A stretch of 64,000 nucleotides of DNA, taken from assembly GCF_900324465.2 (NCBI RefSeq), contig NC_046615.1, positions 24,191,836 through 24,255,835 on the forward strand, given 5' to 3'. Of this stretch, positions 53,716 to 64,000 are shown in pieces. The DNA is from Anabas testudineus (Eukaryota > Chordata > Actinopteri > Anabantiformes > Anabantidae). Position 1 is the first letter of the stretch. Every line of letters starts with the position of its first letter. Both the position numbers and the translations under genes were made by a program. Below the pieces are notes generated by a model. The model saw only the letters and a program-made list of their open reading frames with translations, ran no database searches and was not told the origin of the DNA.

Positions 53716-56306
53716 TCAGTCATCATTTTCCTCATCCTCAGCTGGCAGCGGTCTGGACCTGAAGGTTACAAACAAACCGGTCAAGAAACGTCACAAGATC
53801 AAAATGAACTGTGGGATTCAATTATTTTGGTGACATTAAAATAAACCGGGACAGGCAAAAATATGGGGTTAAATTACAACTGGGATTAAATTCAGCGAGC
53901 GCACAACAAAACACTTTGTGTATTGTATATTACTGTGTGATTAAACAACTTCTTTTCATCCTTGTTTTTTTTTTTCTTTTTAATTGGCTACCACAGGTTG
54001 CAGGATCACCTGACACAGAAAGAATCAATGAAAACATGCACAGGTATGTCGTACGGGCACGAGTGTGTCAAAATAAAAGTGCATTTTAATTATTATACAA
54101 CTCTATGTTAATGCTGTTCTTCAGTGACGTCAGATCGCCGTTTATTTCATTTCTGCGTTACATCTCTACTCCTTTATTAACCTTTACACGGTTTCCATCC
54201 ACACGTCTAAAACTGCAATAATCCATGACCTGAACTGTGGTTCAGACATTCAATGGTGGAAAATAACTTAATTTGAGGTACTTGTACTTCACCTGAGTGT
54301 TCTCATTTTATGATACTTGATACTCCACTGCATTTATCTGACAGCTTTAGTTACTTCACATATTCAGAGTAATAATACATTGTTATTATTTTAATATAAG
54401 ACTGTCGATCCCCAGGGTACATTTATATTTGATACTTTAATTTTTTTTTATACTTTTGTAATTTTTTTTTAATATTTACTTTTATGTGTATCACAGTACA
54501 TTCTGGTAATATTTTACTTAAAAGATGTGAGTACTCCTTCCACCATTGCATACTTTATAGCACAGAACAATAACTTTACCATCAAACAGCTAAAAACCAT
54601 AAGTTCATTCTCAGTGTGGCTGCAAACAAACAACTGAGCAATACTGTGAGCTATCTGCATGTATAGAGTAGAGTAGTATCACAGTATGATGAAGTATGAT
54701 GGTCCTGAGAGAACAAACTGTAAGTAAGGAAATAATTTACCAGAAATATATTTAGGAGACACTAAAAAGTGATGAACTCATCTAAACACTAGTAATTGGA
54801 GGATGACTCCCTCTGAAGTTTAGCTTTCTCTCCCTCTGCTACTAACCAATGAGCTGCAGGCTCTGTCTCAAATTCTACTTACAGAATGAGACAAAACTCT
54901 GCATTTACCATTAAGGAGAAAACCTCCAGACTAATCTTCTGCAACATACTTCCTGCTGGCTTTTGAGATCCCGCTGCCTCCAGCCTCCTCCTCATCCTCA
55001 ACCACGCTGGGATTCTGATTCTCCTTCTCAGGTTTCCTGGGGGGGCCACCAAAGAAGTCTCCGATCCCTTTCTGCCAGGTTGGAGTGGGACGGGGGCACA
55101 CAGGGTTACCACCAGCATATTTGTTCTTGGCTGTGAATTAAAACCTCAGTCTTATAACGTGAAATTGTTAAATACTGAGCATGCTGTTTTTGAGTGGGGG
55201 CCACAGTAGCTCACCAGGTGTGGATGACTGGCTGCTGGAGGAAGAAGCATTTGCTGAACTGGAGCCCAGAGACTTCCGGGGAGCAGAGGCTGCTACAGCT
55301 GCAAATAAAAATCAAACACTGATGTCTGAATTTTTCATAAAACAGCCGTCAGTCACATATGAGACAATGATTAATGATACTGTACTGCACCCTGTGGGGT
55401 TGTAATAGGAGATACAGAGGAAATGCAGAAAACTATTTGATTTAACATGCCAAAATTAGTTAAGTTAAATAACCCTTTAAATTAAAAAATAGGAGCAATC
55501 GTGCATCAATGTCTGCATGCACTGTCACAATACGTTGATAATTAAAATATGAATTCTTTACATGAATTAAATGAACATGAAGTTTTTAACTCATTCGTGG
55601 GCAGAGCGGTGAGTCAGTTCCATGCGGAATTGACCGAAAGATTTTGTGGGTTAATAAAGTGTTGTTTATTAGGTTGTGTCACACAGGAGCCTTTGACAAA
55701 AAGTAAGATCACGTTCAATTCAGGAGGCGTTGAACTGGGTTTGGTGCAGCGTCCCGACAAAGCCGCTTTGCGGCGCTCAAAACTGGCGCCAGTTTACTGA
55801 GTACAGGACAATGTCTTTAAAGAAGATTGAAGATAATGTCTCCTTGTCAGGGACCTGGAGATTAAACCACGACTACACTCTTTTCGTGACAGCATGACAT
55901 GAATCGGTTTTTAACGAAAGAGCTTCAGCGTTTCAGGAGGAACCAAGAAACCAAGAACGGCTCCGACCCAGGTTCGGTCTTGGCGGGAGGCTGTTGGTGA
56001 CAAACTTGGTTCTGAATTAAATTGATTTACAGGTGCCTACTACACTAACACACTTATATGCAGCTCACGTAAACAAAATGTTGCTTCCGTGTTAAAGATT
56101 TAACAGGGGACATTTAATTACATCGCTCTATCCGCCGTGTTTGGGTTTTAGGAGTGTACCTCAAGCCCGCCAGACTACATAGCAAATACAGCTGTATTCA
56201 TGCATAAATGAGCTGTGTGTTGTTGAATTTGAAATCATCGTTTTGAATTTGTTACTGTACCTTTTCTGTATGATGCGGGAACGTTGTCGGCTTTAGTCCT
56301 CACCAT
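53716..56306 (-). CDS. PCNA-associated factor PCLAF (PAF15, KIAA0101)
   Basis: Four exons: 56306-56261, 55292-55215, 55130-54950, 53758-53716; 115 aa against 111 in human. It opens MVRTKADNVPASYRK. Exon 2 encodes AASAPRKSLGSSSANA. Exon 3 carries AKNKYAGGNPVCPRPTPTWQ and the PIP box QKGIGDFF that binds PCNA, then EKENQNP, a KEN box for APC/C-Cdh1 degradation. The C-terminus is acidic (LPAEDEENDD). PCLAF is a disordered S-phase protein acting at replication forks in translesion synthesis control. The promoter has E2F-like sites, and nedd1 starts head-to-head. Confidence 0.95.
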
Positions 56307-56378
56307 TTTGGCAGTGACTATCTAAGTAAAATGATGTTCAAACAACAACTACACGAACCACAGTAAGAGAACGAAGCG

Positions 56379-56419
56379 TCCCGCCTTGGTTTAAAAAGAA
56401 CAGCGGATGGGGCGGGAGA
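56379..56419 (-). promoter_or_regulatory. pclaf promoter: E2F-like sites and TTTAAA
   Basis: TCCCGCC (56379-56385) and GGCGGGAGA (56411-56419) are E2F-type sites on either side of TTTAAA (56390-56395), which could act as a CHR-like or TATA-like element. This fits an S-phase gene repressed in quiescence by DREAM/E2F. Assignment is by motif only. Confidence 0.55.
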
Positions 56420-57000
56420 TTTCTTCTTCTGGGCTTGTTGTTCATGCAGACACGAAGCGGTGACGACTAAAGCTGCCCTCCTCAGGCCAAGTGGTATAAC
56501 TACAGCCTTTAACAGTAAATAACCAGAACCACAAACTTTACACTTTAAAAACTTTAAAAGTGCAAAAGTATCAGTGTACTAGTTGTACCAAATGTATAAT
56601 TACTCATGTCCATCATTTAAACCACAACAATAGATTATAAGCAATCTTGGTCCAAAATATATATCAACATCACAATACTGTAAAAGTGTAAAATACACTA
56701 TTACCTAATTCAAAAGTCAGCAAAGAATACTTAAAATAGTGAAATTAAAAGTACTCGTTGTGTAGTTACTATACTATACTACTATAGTACTATACTATAC
56801 TATTTGATGCATTAATAAGTTCATTACTTTAATGTCACAGTTGACAAAGGTGAAGCTCATGTCTATTATTTATACTAGTTTACCTATATTCAAATAATAA
56901 TTTATATATGGATTATATAGTCTACCATTAAAGTGGAAGTAAAGTACAAATAGTACTTACAGTACTTAGTAAAGTAAATGTACTGCAGACACTTTTGTCC
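56420..57000. other. Spacer between pclaf and nedd1
   Basis: AT-rich sequence; no further feature recognised other than short runs of CTATA. Confidence 0.5.
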
Positions 57001-57436
57001 CTCCTGGTTTCCGTAGTGGCGGTTTCTGAGCTGCAGGCGGATCAAAAACAAAACGTCAACTTGTCAGATCATAATTCATCTTTTAAGGTATGTATGGCAC
57101 GTTGAATTAAAACCTTTACATAATTGATTAGTCTCTGACAACTTAACGCAGGTTTCATGTTGTTTAACCATGTTTTTATGTCTGTTCGGTAACTTTGAAA
57201 CCTGTTGATGCCTTCGGGTGCAGCTAACGCTAAGCTAGCTACATATAACGTTAACTAACTTCAGTTAGCTACTGTCGGTTAGTTTAATTTAACGCTATCT
57301 GTCGGTTTGCAGATTTAATTACTAGCTGCTGTTAGTTAGCCAGTTAGTGTTAGTTGTTGCTTCTTTACAGGTTCATCCTGCTTTTATCCTGCTTCAAATG
57401 CTAGTATCTTTTAAGTACTTAAAGTCACCACAAGTA

Positions 57437-57465
57437 GAACTAATGCATTTGAAATGCATTAGTTC
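57437..57465. repeat. Near-perfect 29-bp palindrome
   Basis: GAACTAATGCATTT followed directly by GAAATGCATTAGTTC: 14-bp arms with an essentially absent loop. Lies in nedd1 intron 1. Confidence 0.85.
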
Positions 57466-58004
57466 TCATTAGTGATTAAACTACTGAGTTGTTGATGTTC
57501 TTTATTCCTTTACTCGTCTACACGTATCTGACACTTTTAGATGTTGGGAAGATTCTTAATGCAAAATCTGAAAAATACATAATAATGAATAAGTGATTAT
57601 TAGACATTAACCAGCTGTCAGTAGATGAACTGGTTAAAATGAGCTCCACCTGTACCTGCTACATTACTTATTAATGCATCAATAACAGTAGTTATATCTG
57701 TTTCTAGTCATATTTACGATTCTGAAATAAGGGAACTTTATTGACAATCCAAAAACAATCTTGTGAGGAATTAGACTCAACAAGTAAAACAACTGTATGT
57801 CTGTGCTGTGAGTACTTCTCCTACTTCCGCTGTTTATTATTTTCTTTATAAATTGTCTATAAAATACTGAGAAAATAGTTCAAATAAAATATATATTATA
57901 ATTTCCCACCGTTAAAAATCCAAATACATTCAGTTTACGTCTAAATGAAAAGGACCTAGTTGCTCCTGTTTGAGCTGCTGGTGTGTTTCCCTCCAGGTGT
58001 TGCC

Positions 58005-60711
58005 ATGGATGAGGGGACCCGCCTGGTGTCCACAGGAGACTGTGTGAGGATTTGGGATGCAATTTCCATGGCACCGCTGGAGCAGTTTAACCCACACAGC
58101 ATCAGCCACCCTGTCGCCCAGGCCTGCTGGAGCAGTAACAGTATCTTGATGCATAAGAGAACAATACACATTATGTGCATTTGATGGATGTGTAAATCTT
58201 AATTTATTACCAGCCATCTATTTACAAATCTGATGATAAACAACATTAACACAATTGTAAAGTACTGGTTCTAGTATTAGGGTGCACAGACCAGTGTACT
58301 CTGGGTGCTTATCCCAAGCCCAACACACACACAAACAAAGAACAGGATGAGTTGCATCAGGAAGGGGAACAAACAGTGCAAAATCTATATGCGTGGACTG
58401 GTTAGTGTAGTGGTAACATCACCACCTCCCATGTGGGAGACTGCCTAAGGACCCCTACCTCCAGTAGGGGTCCTTAGGCAAGACCTCCTCACGCTCACCC
58501 TGCCTACCTTTGTACCTTGTAATGACTTGTAAGTCGCTTTGGATAAAAGCGTCTGCTAAATGACTAAAATGTAAATGTAAATGTAAATATGCAGATCATG
58601 ATCTACTGTGGCGACCTTAATCACAGCTTAGACGAGGAAAAAAAATTCCAAGGCTGTTACCAGCAACAAATTTGGTTATTGATTAATCTGCAAAACATGT
58701 ACTTCATCAATAAAATATATTGTCTGTATAAATCTCATAGAATATCACAAAATTTAGGAGTGAAATATGTACCAACCTTAACCTTGATTCAGACCAGTAC
58801 CTGGTCAGTGCGAGTAGCAGTGGAGACAAATTGGTGGTTTCCAGCCTCAAGTCAGCTCCTGTTTCAGTGGTGGAACTGGCCGAAGGGGTGAGTGCATGGC
58901 TTTATTCACAGTGGAGAAAGCATATTCATAGTTGATCCTAAATCTTCCAGATTTTTCTCTAATTCACTAAACTCTCTGAACTGCTCATACAACATCTTAC
59001 ATACATCACTTCTTTCACCCTAATGAACCTGTTCAGGGTTTTGATTAGTAGCCACTATGATCAAGGTCATCAGCACTGCAATACTTTCTATCATTGACAT
59101 ATCTCTGCAACCTCAGAAAAAGCAGAACCGTGTGTGTCTGAGCTCCTCGTCTCAGTTTCTGGTCAGTGGAGGTTTGGACCAATGTGTTCACATCTGGGAC
59201 CTGAAGACCAAAAGACTGCACCGCTCCCTCAAGGTAAGACCTCAGATAAAGCATGTAAACATCCTGTAAACTCTTGGTGCACACTTGCATCACATATTTA
59301 ATTTGAAAAGGATGAAATTCTGAATCAGGGTTTGGGCAGTTTATCCCATTTTTCCTGTGTGAGTATAGTATATTAAGTATGTGGGAATTCTATCAATTTT
59401 AAATAAAACCTATGATACAAAGGGGGCTGGATATGTTCTGAAGTAACTGGTTGAAATGAATTACAAAGTGTCCTTTAATGAAGAAAATAATAAATAATGC
59501 TAAACCCTGGTACCCGTCTCTCTGTGCATGTCCGTCTATCAGGATCATAAAGAAGAGGTGACCTGTGTGTCCTTCAATACCAACGACAGCTACATCGCCT
59601 CAGGCTCCACCAGTGGAGACCTGGTCCTGCACAGTCTCACCACCAACATGTCGAGTAAAGCCTTCGGTCACGGCAGCAACCAGGTCAGACAAGTCTGTTT
59701 ACAGTAATATACTACAGTACAAAATGTTTCAAGGACAAGGACTAAAAACACTACCTAAATAAATACAGGATAGCTTTAACACTGATAATACTGCGATGTT
59801 ACACACTGTAAGTTGGTTATATCTCATACATGTGTGTGTGTATGTGTATATAACTAAGGGTAAGGAAGGAAAGCTAAAGGCACATTTAAAATTGACAGAG
59901 CGGCTGTATCACACTGAAAATGTGTTTTTCTCCCAGCTGTCTTTTTGAACTTCATGTTAGTGACCAGTTAGTCTGACCAGTTAGGACCCCCGCTCTGCTA
60001 AATGTTGAAGAAGTTTAATAGCGGCTGGTTAGTATAGTGGTAACATCACCGCCTCCTATGTTGGAGACTGGGGTTCAAATCCCAGCTGTGGCCTACCTCC
60101 AGTAGGGGTCCTTAGGCAAGACCTCCTCAGGCTGCCCTTGTACCTTGTAATGACTTGTAAGTCGCTTTGGAAAAAAAATGCTGCTAAATGACTAAAATGT
60201 AAATGTAACAAATACAGGCCTTGGGGCCTAAATAGTACCTTATGTCCTTATATCAAGCTTAGATTTGTCGTCATTCCTGAGAATCTCCTGCTCTTGAATC
60301 TTACTGTATTGACGAAAAAGGTTGTTACAATAAAGCAGAGAACCGAGAAGTTTCTGTTTCATCTTCAGCCCATCCACGACCTGAGGCTGTCCATGCTGAA
60401 ACGCTCCCTGCTGGGCAGTGTTTCTGACAGCGGCACTGTGGTCCTGTGGGACTCCAACACCCAGAAGGAGCTTCATGTTTTTGACAGTGCTCACAAAGCC
60501 CCGGCCTGTGGTCTGGCTTTCTCCCCTGCCAGTGAGCTACTGGTGGTCAGCGTCGGTCTGGACAAGAAGATCATCTGCTACGACACGGCCAGCAAGATGT
60601 AAGAGCGAACACGCTTCTGTAGTCTTCAATGTTTCAGAATAAGTGTTGAAACATTCTGTATAAAATTGAAATGTGACACAGGTGTAACATGTTTGTATTT
60701 CTGCTTTATCG

Positions 60712-60746
<35 letters not shown>

Positions 60747-63700
60747 GTCTGCAGTGTCCTGAGATCCATCCGAGTAGAAAGTCCTCTTACCGCTGTGGAC
60801 TTCACGCTGGATGGAACTGGTCTGGTGGTTGGATCCACTCAGGGGAAGATTTACCAGTATGACCTGAGAAACTCTAGCGCCCCCACCAGGATCACTGTGG
60901 CACATAAAACCTCAGTCACCTGCCTGCGCTTCCAGAGCAACACCAGCAGACACAAGGTATCAAAACAAACGTCTGCTGCTGAAATTCTGGCGGCCGTGTA
61001 AAACAAACACTGTGTTTAGTTTAACTTTATGGCGAAGTATCAGGAACTCTTTTGAGTTCAGCTCATTTCCTTTACGTTTTAATTAGTGAGATTCTATGAA
61101 TTTTTTACGAGGTCTTTTTGCCAGGTGATACGGCCCACCTACACTGCAAACTGCAAGAAGCATAGTCTCAAATTATAATGAGTCATTCAGTTGCCTGCAC
61201 TGACCATAGTTCATAGTTTTCAGCTACAGATAAACTTAGTTCGTGGCTTAGATAACAAGTGAACTTATTTCTCTCAGCATGTGATGCTTAAACTGCTTTA
61301 TTTTAAAACGATACACAGAATATTACACACCAGGAAAACTACTGTTGCGAAAAGTAGAAGGGATTTTTTTTTTATTAATTTCTTTGTCTGCATTATGATT
61401 TTTAGTATAAACTCACACTAATTACTTTTGAAATAACTTTTGTGTTATTCTTACAAAGCAAGCGTATAAACATAAATTGAAATTATTAAGCTGCTGTTAA
61501 TAAAACACAGGTCACAGGCTCACTGCAGATATTACCATCATCCTTCATCTCATATTTAGCTCCTTCAGAGACACCAATGGTACCAACAACAGGTTCAGCT
61601 GCAGCTTCTGTTGCACGTAGATGTCAGTGTTTCTCTGCATGTGGACTATCTAAACATTAGTTATTAAGACATTTAGAGAAGTGCAAATGTTTCTAAATGT
61701 AAACTAAGTCACTCACAGTATTACTATACTTAATGCTAAGAAATAAATTATGATGCATCACATTACTGCATTACTGTGGTCATTCTGTACCACATTAGCT
61801 CAACACTGGTGATAAATAGCTCTGCCATCTGTTTCAATGTGCGGCTTTCTCTCTCTCTTTCACTCCAGTCCAGTAAACTGGGCTCCACCAAGATTGCCAG
61901 TACCAAAAGGTCTTCAACTAAACTGTCCAGCAACCAGCAAGATCCTACCCCTAACACAGGTCCCGCCCCTCACAGACAGGTGACAGGTACAGGTCGGTTC
62001 ATATCACTGGTTCCTGTCAACACGTCACATTACACTTTGTTAGACTACACACATTAGATCACACACTGTATAAACCGTGACTCAGATCAATAAATAGATG
62101 TTCAAACGTTATTATTATTATTATTATTATTATGATTATTATTATTATTATTCATTAACACAAGTGTTGTCTCCAGCAGGGGGCGCTGGTGCAGAGGGGC
62201 TGCCCCGAGAGGCAGAGGGTCAACAGGGATCAGAGCAGTTTCCTGTCGTGGAGAAGTTCACCAACGTTGGTCGAAACAGTCTTGACATCTTCTCTCCTGC
62301 TCGGGAAGGTCGGTCCAAACAAACAGAATTTAATGTAACACAATCAGCTGTTGTGTTGTTTGGGTTTTTCTATTTTCACATTTAAACTAATTATTACTGA
62401 CATTGTGATCAAGGATATTACAGAATATCTCTACACAATATGACACTCAAATCGCACAGCTCTAATTGTGATTGATTAAAACATTTTGTTCTGATGTTTA
62501 TTCTGAAAGATGTTTTATTACTTTAAAAGTGATGCCCTGTTTCTGACTGTGCCAGGATCACTTGACTTTGCATTGTAAACATTTCACTCATCTAGTTCAT
62601 GTTTCATGCTGCTAAATGTGACACACTGCACTTTTTAACAAGTAGAACAACAACGTCAACAACATGGTATAAAACTAAATCACACACTCACCTTAACTCT
62701 GAGTAAAACAATTATGATTCAGTCAAATTCCAGGAAAAGAGATACGCACAGATCACGTTACAGAGTCCGACAGGATTCAAAAAGATCCACAGGCAGGGCG
62801 GCAACAACGTTGAAGTTAACATATGAACTCTGTAAAGGTATCCTGATGATAGAGGAGGTGTATGGGATTGCAGTACAATGTACAGTTGCACCTACAGAAC
62901 AGTTTCCCACCGTTTGTATTTACACCGATAAACAACTTTACTGATGAAGTCATATGTCAGAACTAACTTCCATTTTACATGTCGGTGTGATGACGAGGAC
63001 TTATTTCCCACTAAAACTGTCTGTTAGTATCTTTTCACTTTGCTGGATCTTCAAGAGGTCAACTCTTAGACTTACCCTGATCCCTCATCTCGTCTCTCTG
63101 TAACAGACCTGAGGGCGCCAGGGACGGCTGGAGACGCACTGTTTGGAAAAACACATGGTAAGACAGGGAGACACTTCTCAGTCTAATAGGTTTTACTTTG
63201 AATGATGCTGCTGGTTCTGGACTTACTTAGAGGCCGTGTTTCCACAGCCGCCAGTGTGGAGATGTTGTCCAGAGAAGGGGAGGGTCAGCAGGTCATTGGA
63301 CGGGCCAGTCTGGACATCTTCTCACCAGTCAGAGAAGGTCAGACTTCCTTCACTGGGACACTTGTACTGTAGTTTAGTATTCAGTAACCAGGTTACCCTG
63401 AACACCAGCGCTGTGACCTCCATAACACACTTCTCTAATTTATTCTTCTTATGCAGATGTCACATTCACATTCGTGTCTCTGTAATATAAACATTTTAGG
63501 AGGGTTGTGTTTGTAGTTCTCTGTTAACTTGGAAAGTAGCATTACTTCCACAGAGCTGATCGTGTCACATGACTCATCATGTTTCTAAAGTTAAAGTCAT
63601 TTTCTGATGTTGAATGATGGGAATGCTTCAGAGGCTCATTCAGGTGCCAACTCCCACCGTAAGACCCCCCTGGGAACCCCGCTGGTAGCCTCTGCAGGTC

Positions 63701-63792
63701 GGTGCTACAGCCCACTGTCCGTCTTTCAGACCCCCCCACCGATCAAAGAAGAAGAGCCACATCCTGCTGGTGAACCATGTGACTCCAGAAAG
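58005..63792 (+). CDS. NEDD1 gamma-tubulin ring complex targeting factor (partial, 3' end beyond window)
   Basis: Coding exons: 58005-58140, 58793-58887, 59117-59233, 59543-59683, 60369-60598, 60755-60956, 61869-61986, 62177-62308, 63107-63157, 63248-63337, 63632-63792; more lie beyond the window. A 5' UTR exon probably ends at 57087. The WD40 propeller is clear: MDEGTRLVSTGDCVRIWDAI, FLVSGGLDQCVHIWDLKTKR, DSYIASGSTSGDLVLHSLTT, RSLLGSVSDSGTVVLWDSNT, GLVVGSTQGKIYQYDLRNSS. The serine-rich linker follows and holds the FSP-type phosphorylation motifs. The C-terminal helical domain that binds gamma-tubulin complexes is not in the window. NEDD1 brings gamma-TuRC to centrosomes and spindles. The exon at 62177 has a tandem CAGCAG acceptor. 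Confidence 0.94.
58391..58588 (+). mobile_element. tRNA-derived SINE in nedd1 intron 2, B box replaced
   Basis: A-box region GGTTAGTGTAGTGGTAACATC, body ending GTAAGTCGCTTTGGATAAAA and tail of ATGTAA-type repeats. Compared with the copy at 60021 it has lost the B box, which is replaced by an inverted copy of the sequence just downstream. Confidence 0.88.
58442..58480. repeat. Compact perfect hairpin inside a SINE (17-bp arms, 5-nt loop)
   Basis: TGCCTAAGGACCCCTAC, loop CTCCA, then the exact reverse complement. The right arm is normal SINE sequence and the left arm is new. Confidence 0.95.
60021..60210 (+). mobile_element. tRNA-derived SINE in nedd1 intron 5, intact head
   Basis: A box GGTTAGTATAGTGGTAACATC and B box GGTTCAAATCC are both present, then the same body and ATGTAA-type tail as the copy at 58391. 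Not a tRNA gene: the fold is incomplete and a long tail follows. Confidence 0.9.
60711..60748. repeat. (GT)n microsatellite
   Basis: GT repeat directly before the nedd1 exon 60755 acceptor, forming an unusual purine/pyrimidine-alternating tract in place of a polypyrimidine tract. Confidence 0.95.
62107..62152. repeat. (TTA)n microsatellite
   Basis: About 15 TTA units with one interruption, in a nedd1 intron. Confidence 0.95.
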
Positions 63793-63843
63793 GTATATAT
63801 CTGTATAAAGGCACAGTTCGTCATTTAAAGGTCCAGAAAAGTT

Positions 63844-63885
63844 CCTCGTCTTTATGCACTGTAAACACAGTGTATAAAGACGAGG
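63844..63885. repeat. Compact hairpin (19-bp arms, one mismatch, 4-nt loop)
   Basis: CCTCGTCTTTATGCACTGT, loop AAAC, then ACAGTGTATAAAGACGAGG. The single mismatch would be a G-U or G-T pair. It lies just after the nedd1 exon ending at 63792. Confidence 0.9.
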
Positions 63886-64000
63886 TGGGAAGATGAAAAA
63901 GTGTTTAGATAAGATTCAGAGGCCACTGTACACTTGTCCTTCCTTGTTTAGATTAACTTTAATCTTAAGCTGTAATTAAGACCAACGAAGAGGGACAGCC

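Noticed and set aside
60021-60100. Possible tRNA gene
   Set aside because: A and B boxes are present but the cloverleaf is incomplete, and a SINE body and tail follow, with a second copy at 58391.

Overview
This window is vertebrate, almost certainly teleost fish, genomic DNA. Nine protein-coding genes split into many short GT-AG exons can be read by homology. The interspersed repeats are typical of fish: L2-clade and Tx1/L1-like LINE fragments, Tc1-like transposons and tRNA-derived SINEs. Tandem repeats are unusually abundant. I recognised no LTR retroelement or other virus-like element.

Layout, left to right. 1-6.0 kb: repeat-rich intergenic DNA with a long-inverted-repeat element, an L2 3' end and several minisatellites. 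6.0-17.7 kb (minus): a 22-exon glutaminase-like gene whose largest intron is filled by a ~3.5 kb, 11-bp-unit minisatellite. 18.3-21.0 kb (plus): the C15orf40/DUF167 gene, head-to-head with it. 21-25.4 kb: intergenic, ending in a 1-kb G/T-rich minisatellite. 25.6-28.2 kb (plus): a CART neuropeptide gene. 30.0-33.9 kb (minus): rps17, with an H/ACA snoRNA copy in each of three introns. 36.6-39.9 kb (minus): endophilin-A (sh3gl3-like). 40.7-42.5 kb (plus): commd9. 43.3-51.8 kb (minus): fcsk (L-fucose kinase), 23 exons. 53.7-56.3 kb (minus): pclaf. 57.0 kb to the right edge (plus): nedd1, running off the window.

Three gene pairs are head-to-head (glutaminase-like/C15orf40, sh3gl3/commd9, pclaf/nedd1) and may share promoters. 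CART/rps17 and commd9/fcsk converge. The genes do not form one pathway; pclaf and nedd1 are both proliferation genes and pclaf has E2F-like sites.

The most notable results: (1) the glutaminase-like protein keeps the fold and ankyrin repeats but every catalytic or substrate-binding residue I could align is replaced, so it looks like a pseudoenzyme; (2) rps17 carries three copies of one H/ACA snoRNA whose 5' pocket matches a conserved 18S rRNA stretch as I remember it; (3) an exon of C15orf40 has been copied into the neighbouring glutaminase-like intron; (4) the CART exon 1 splice donor lies inside a 60/66-bp minisatellite; (5) several compact near-perfect hairpins occur, one demonstrably new because it replaces the B box of a SINE with an intact relative 1.6 kb away. 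All exon boundaries were placed by eye from homology, reading frame and splice consensus.
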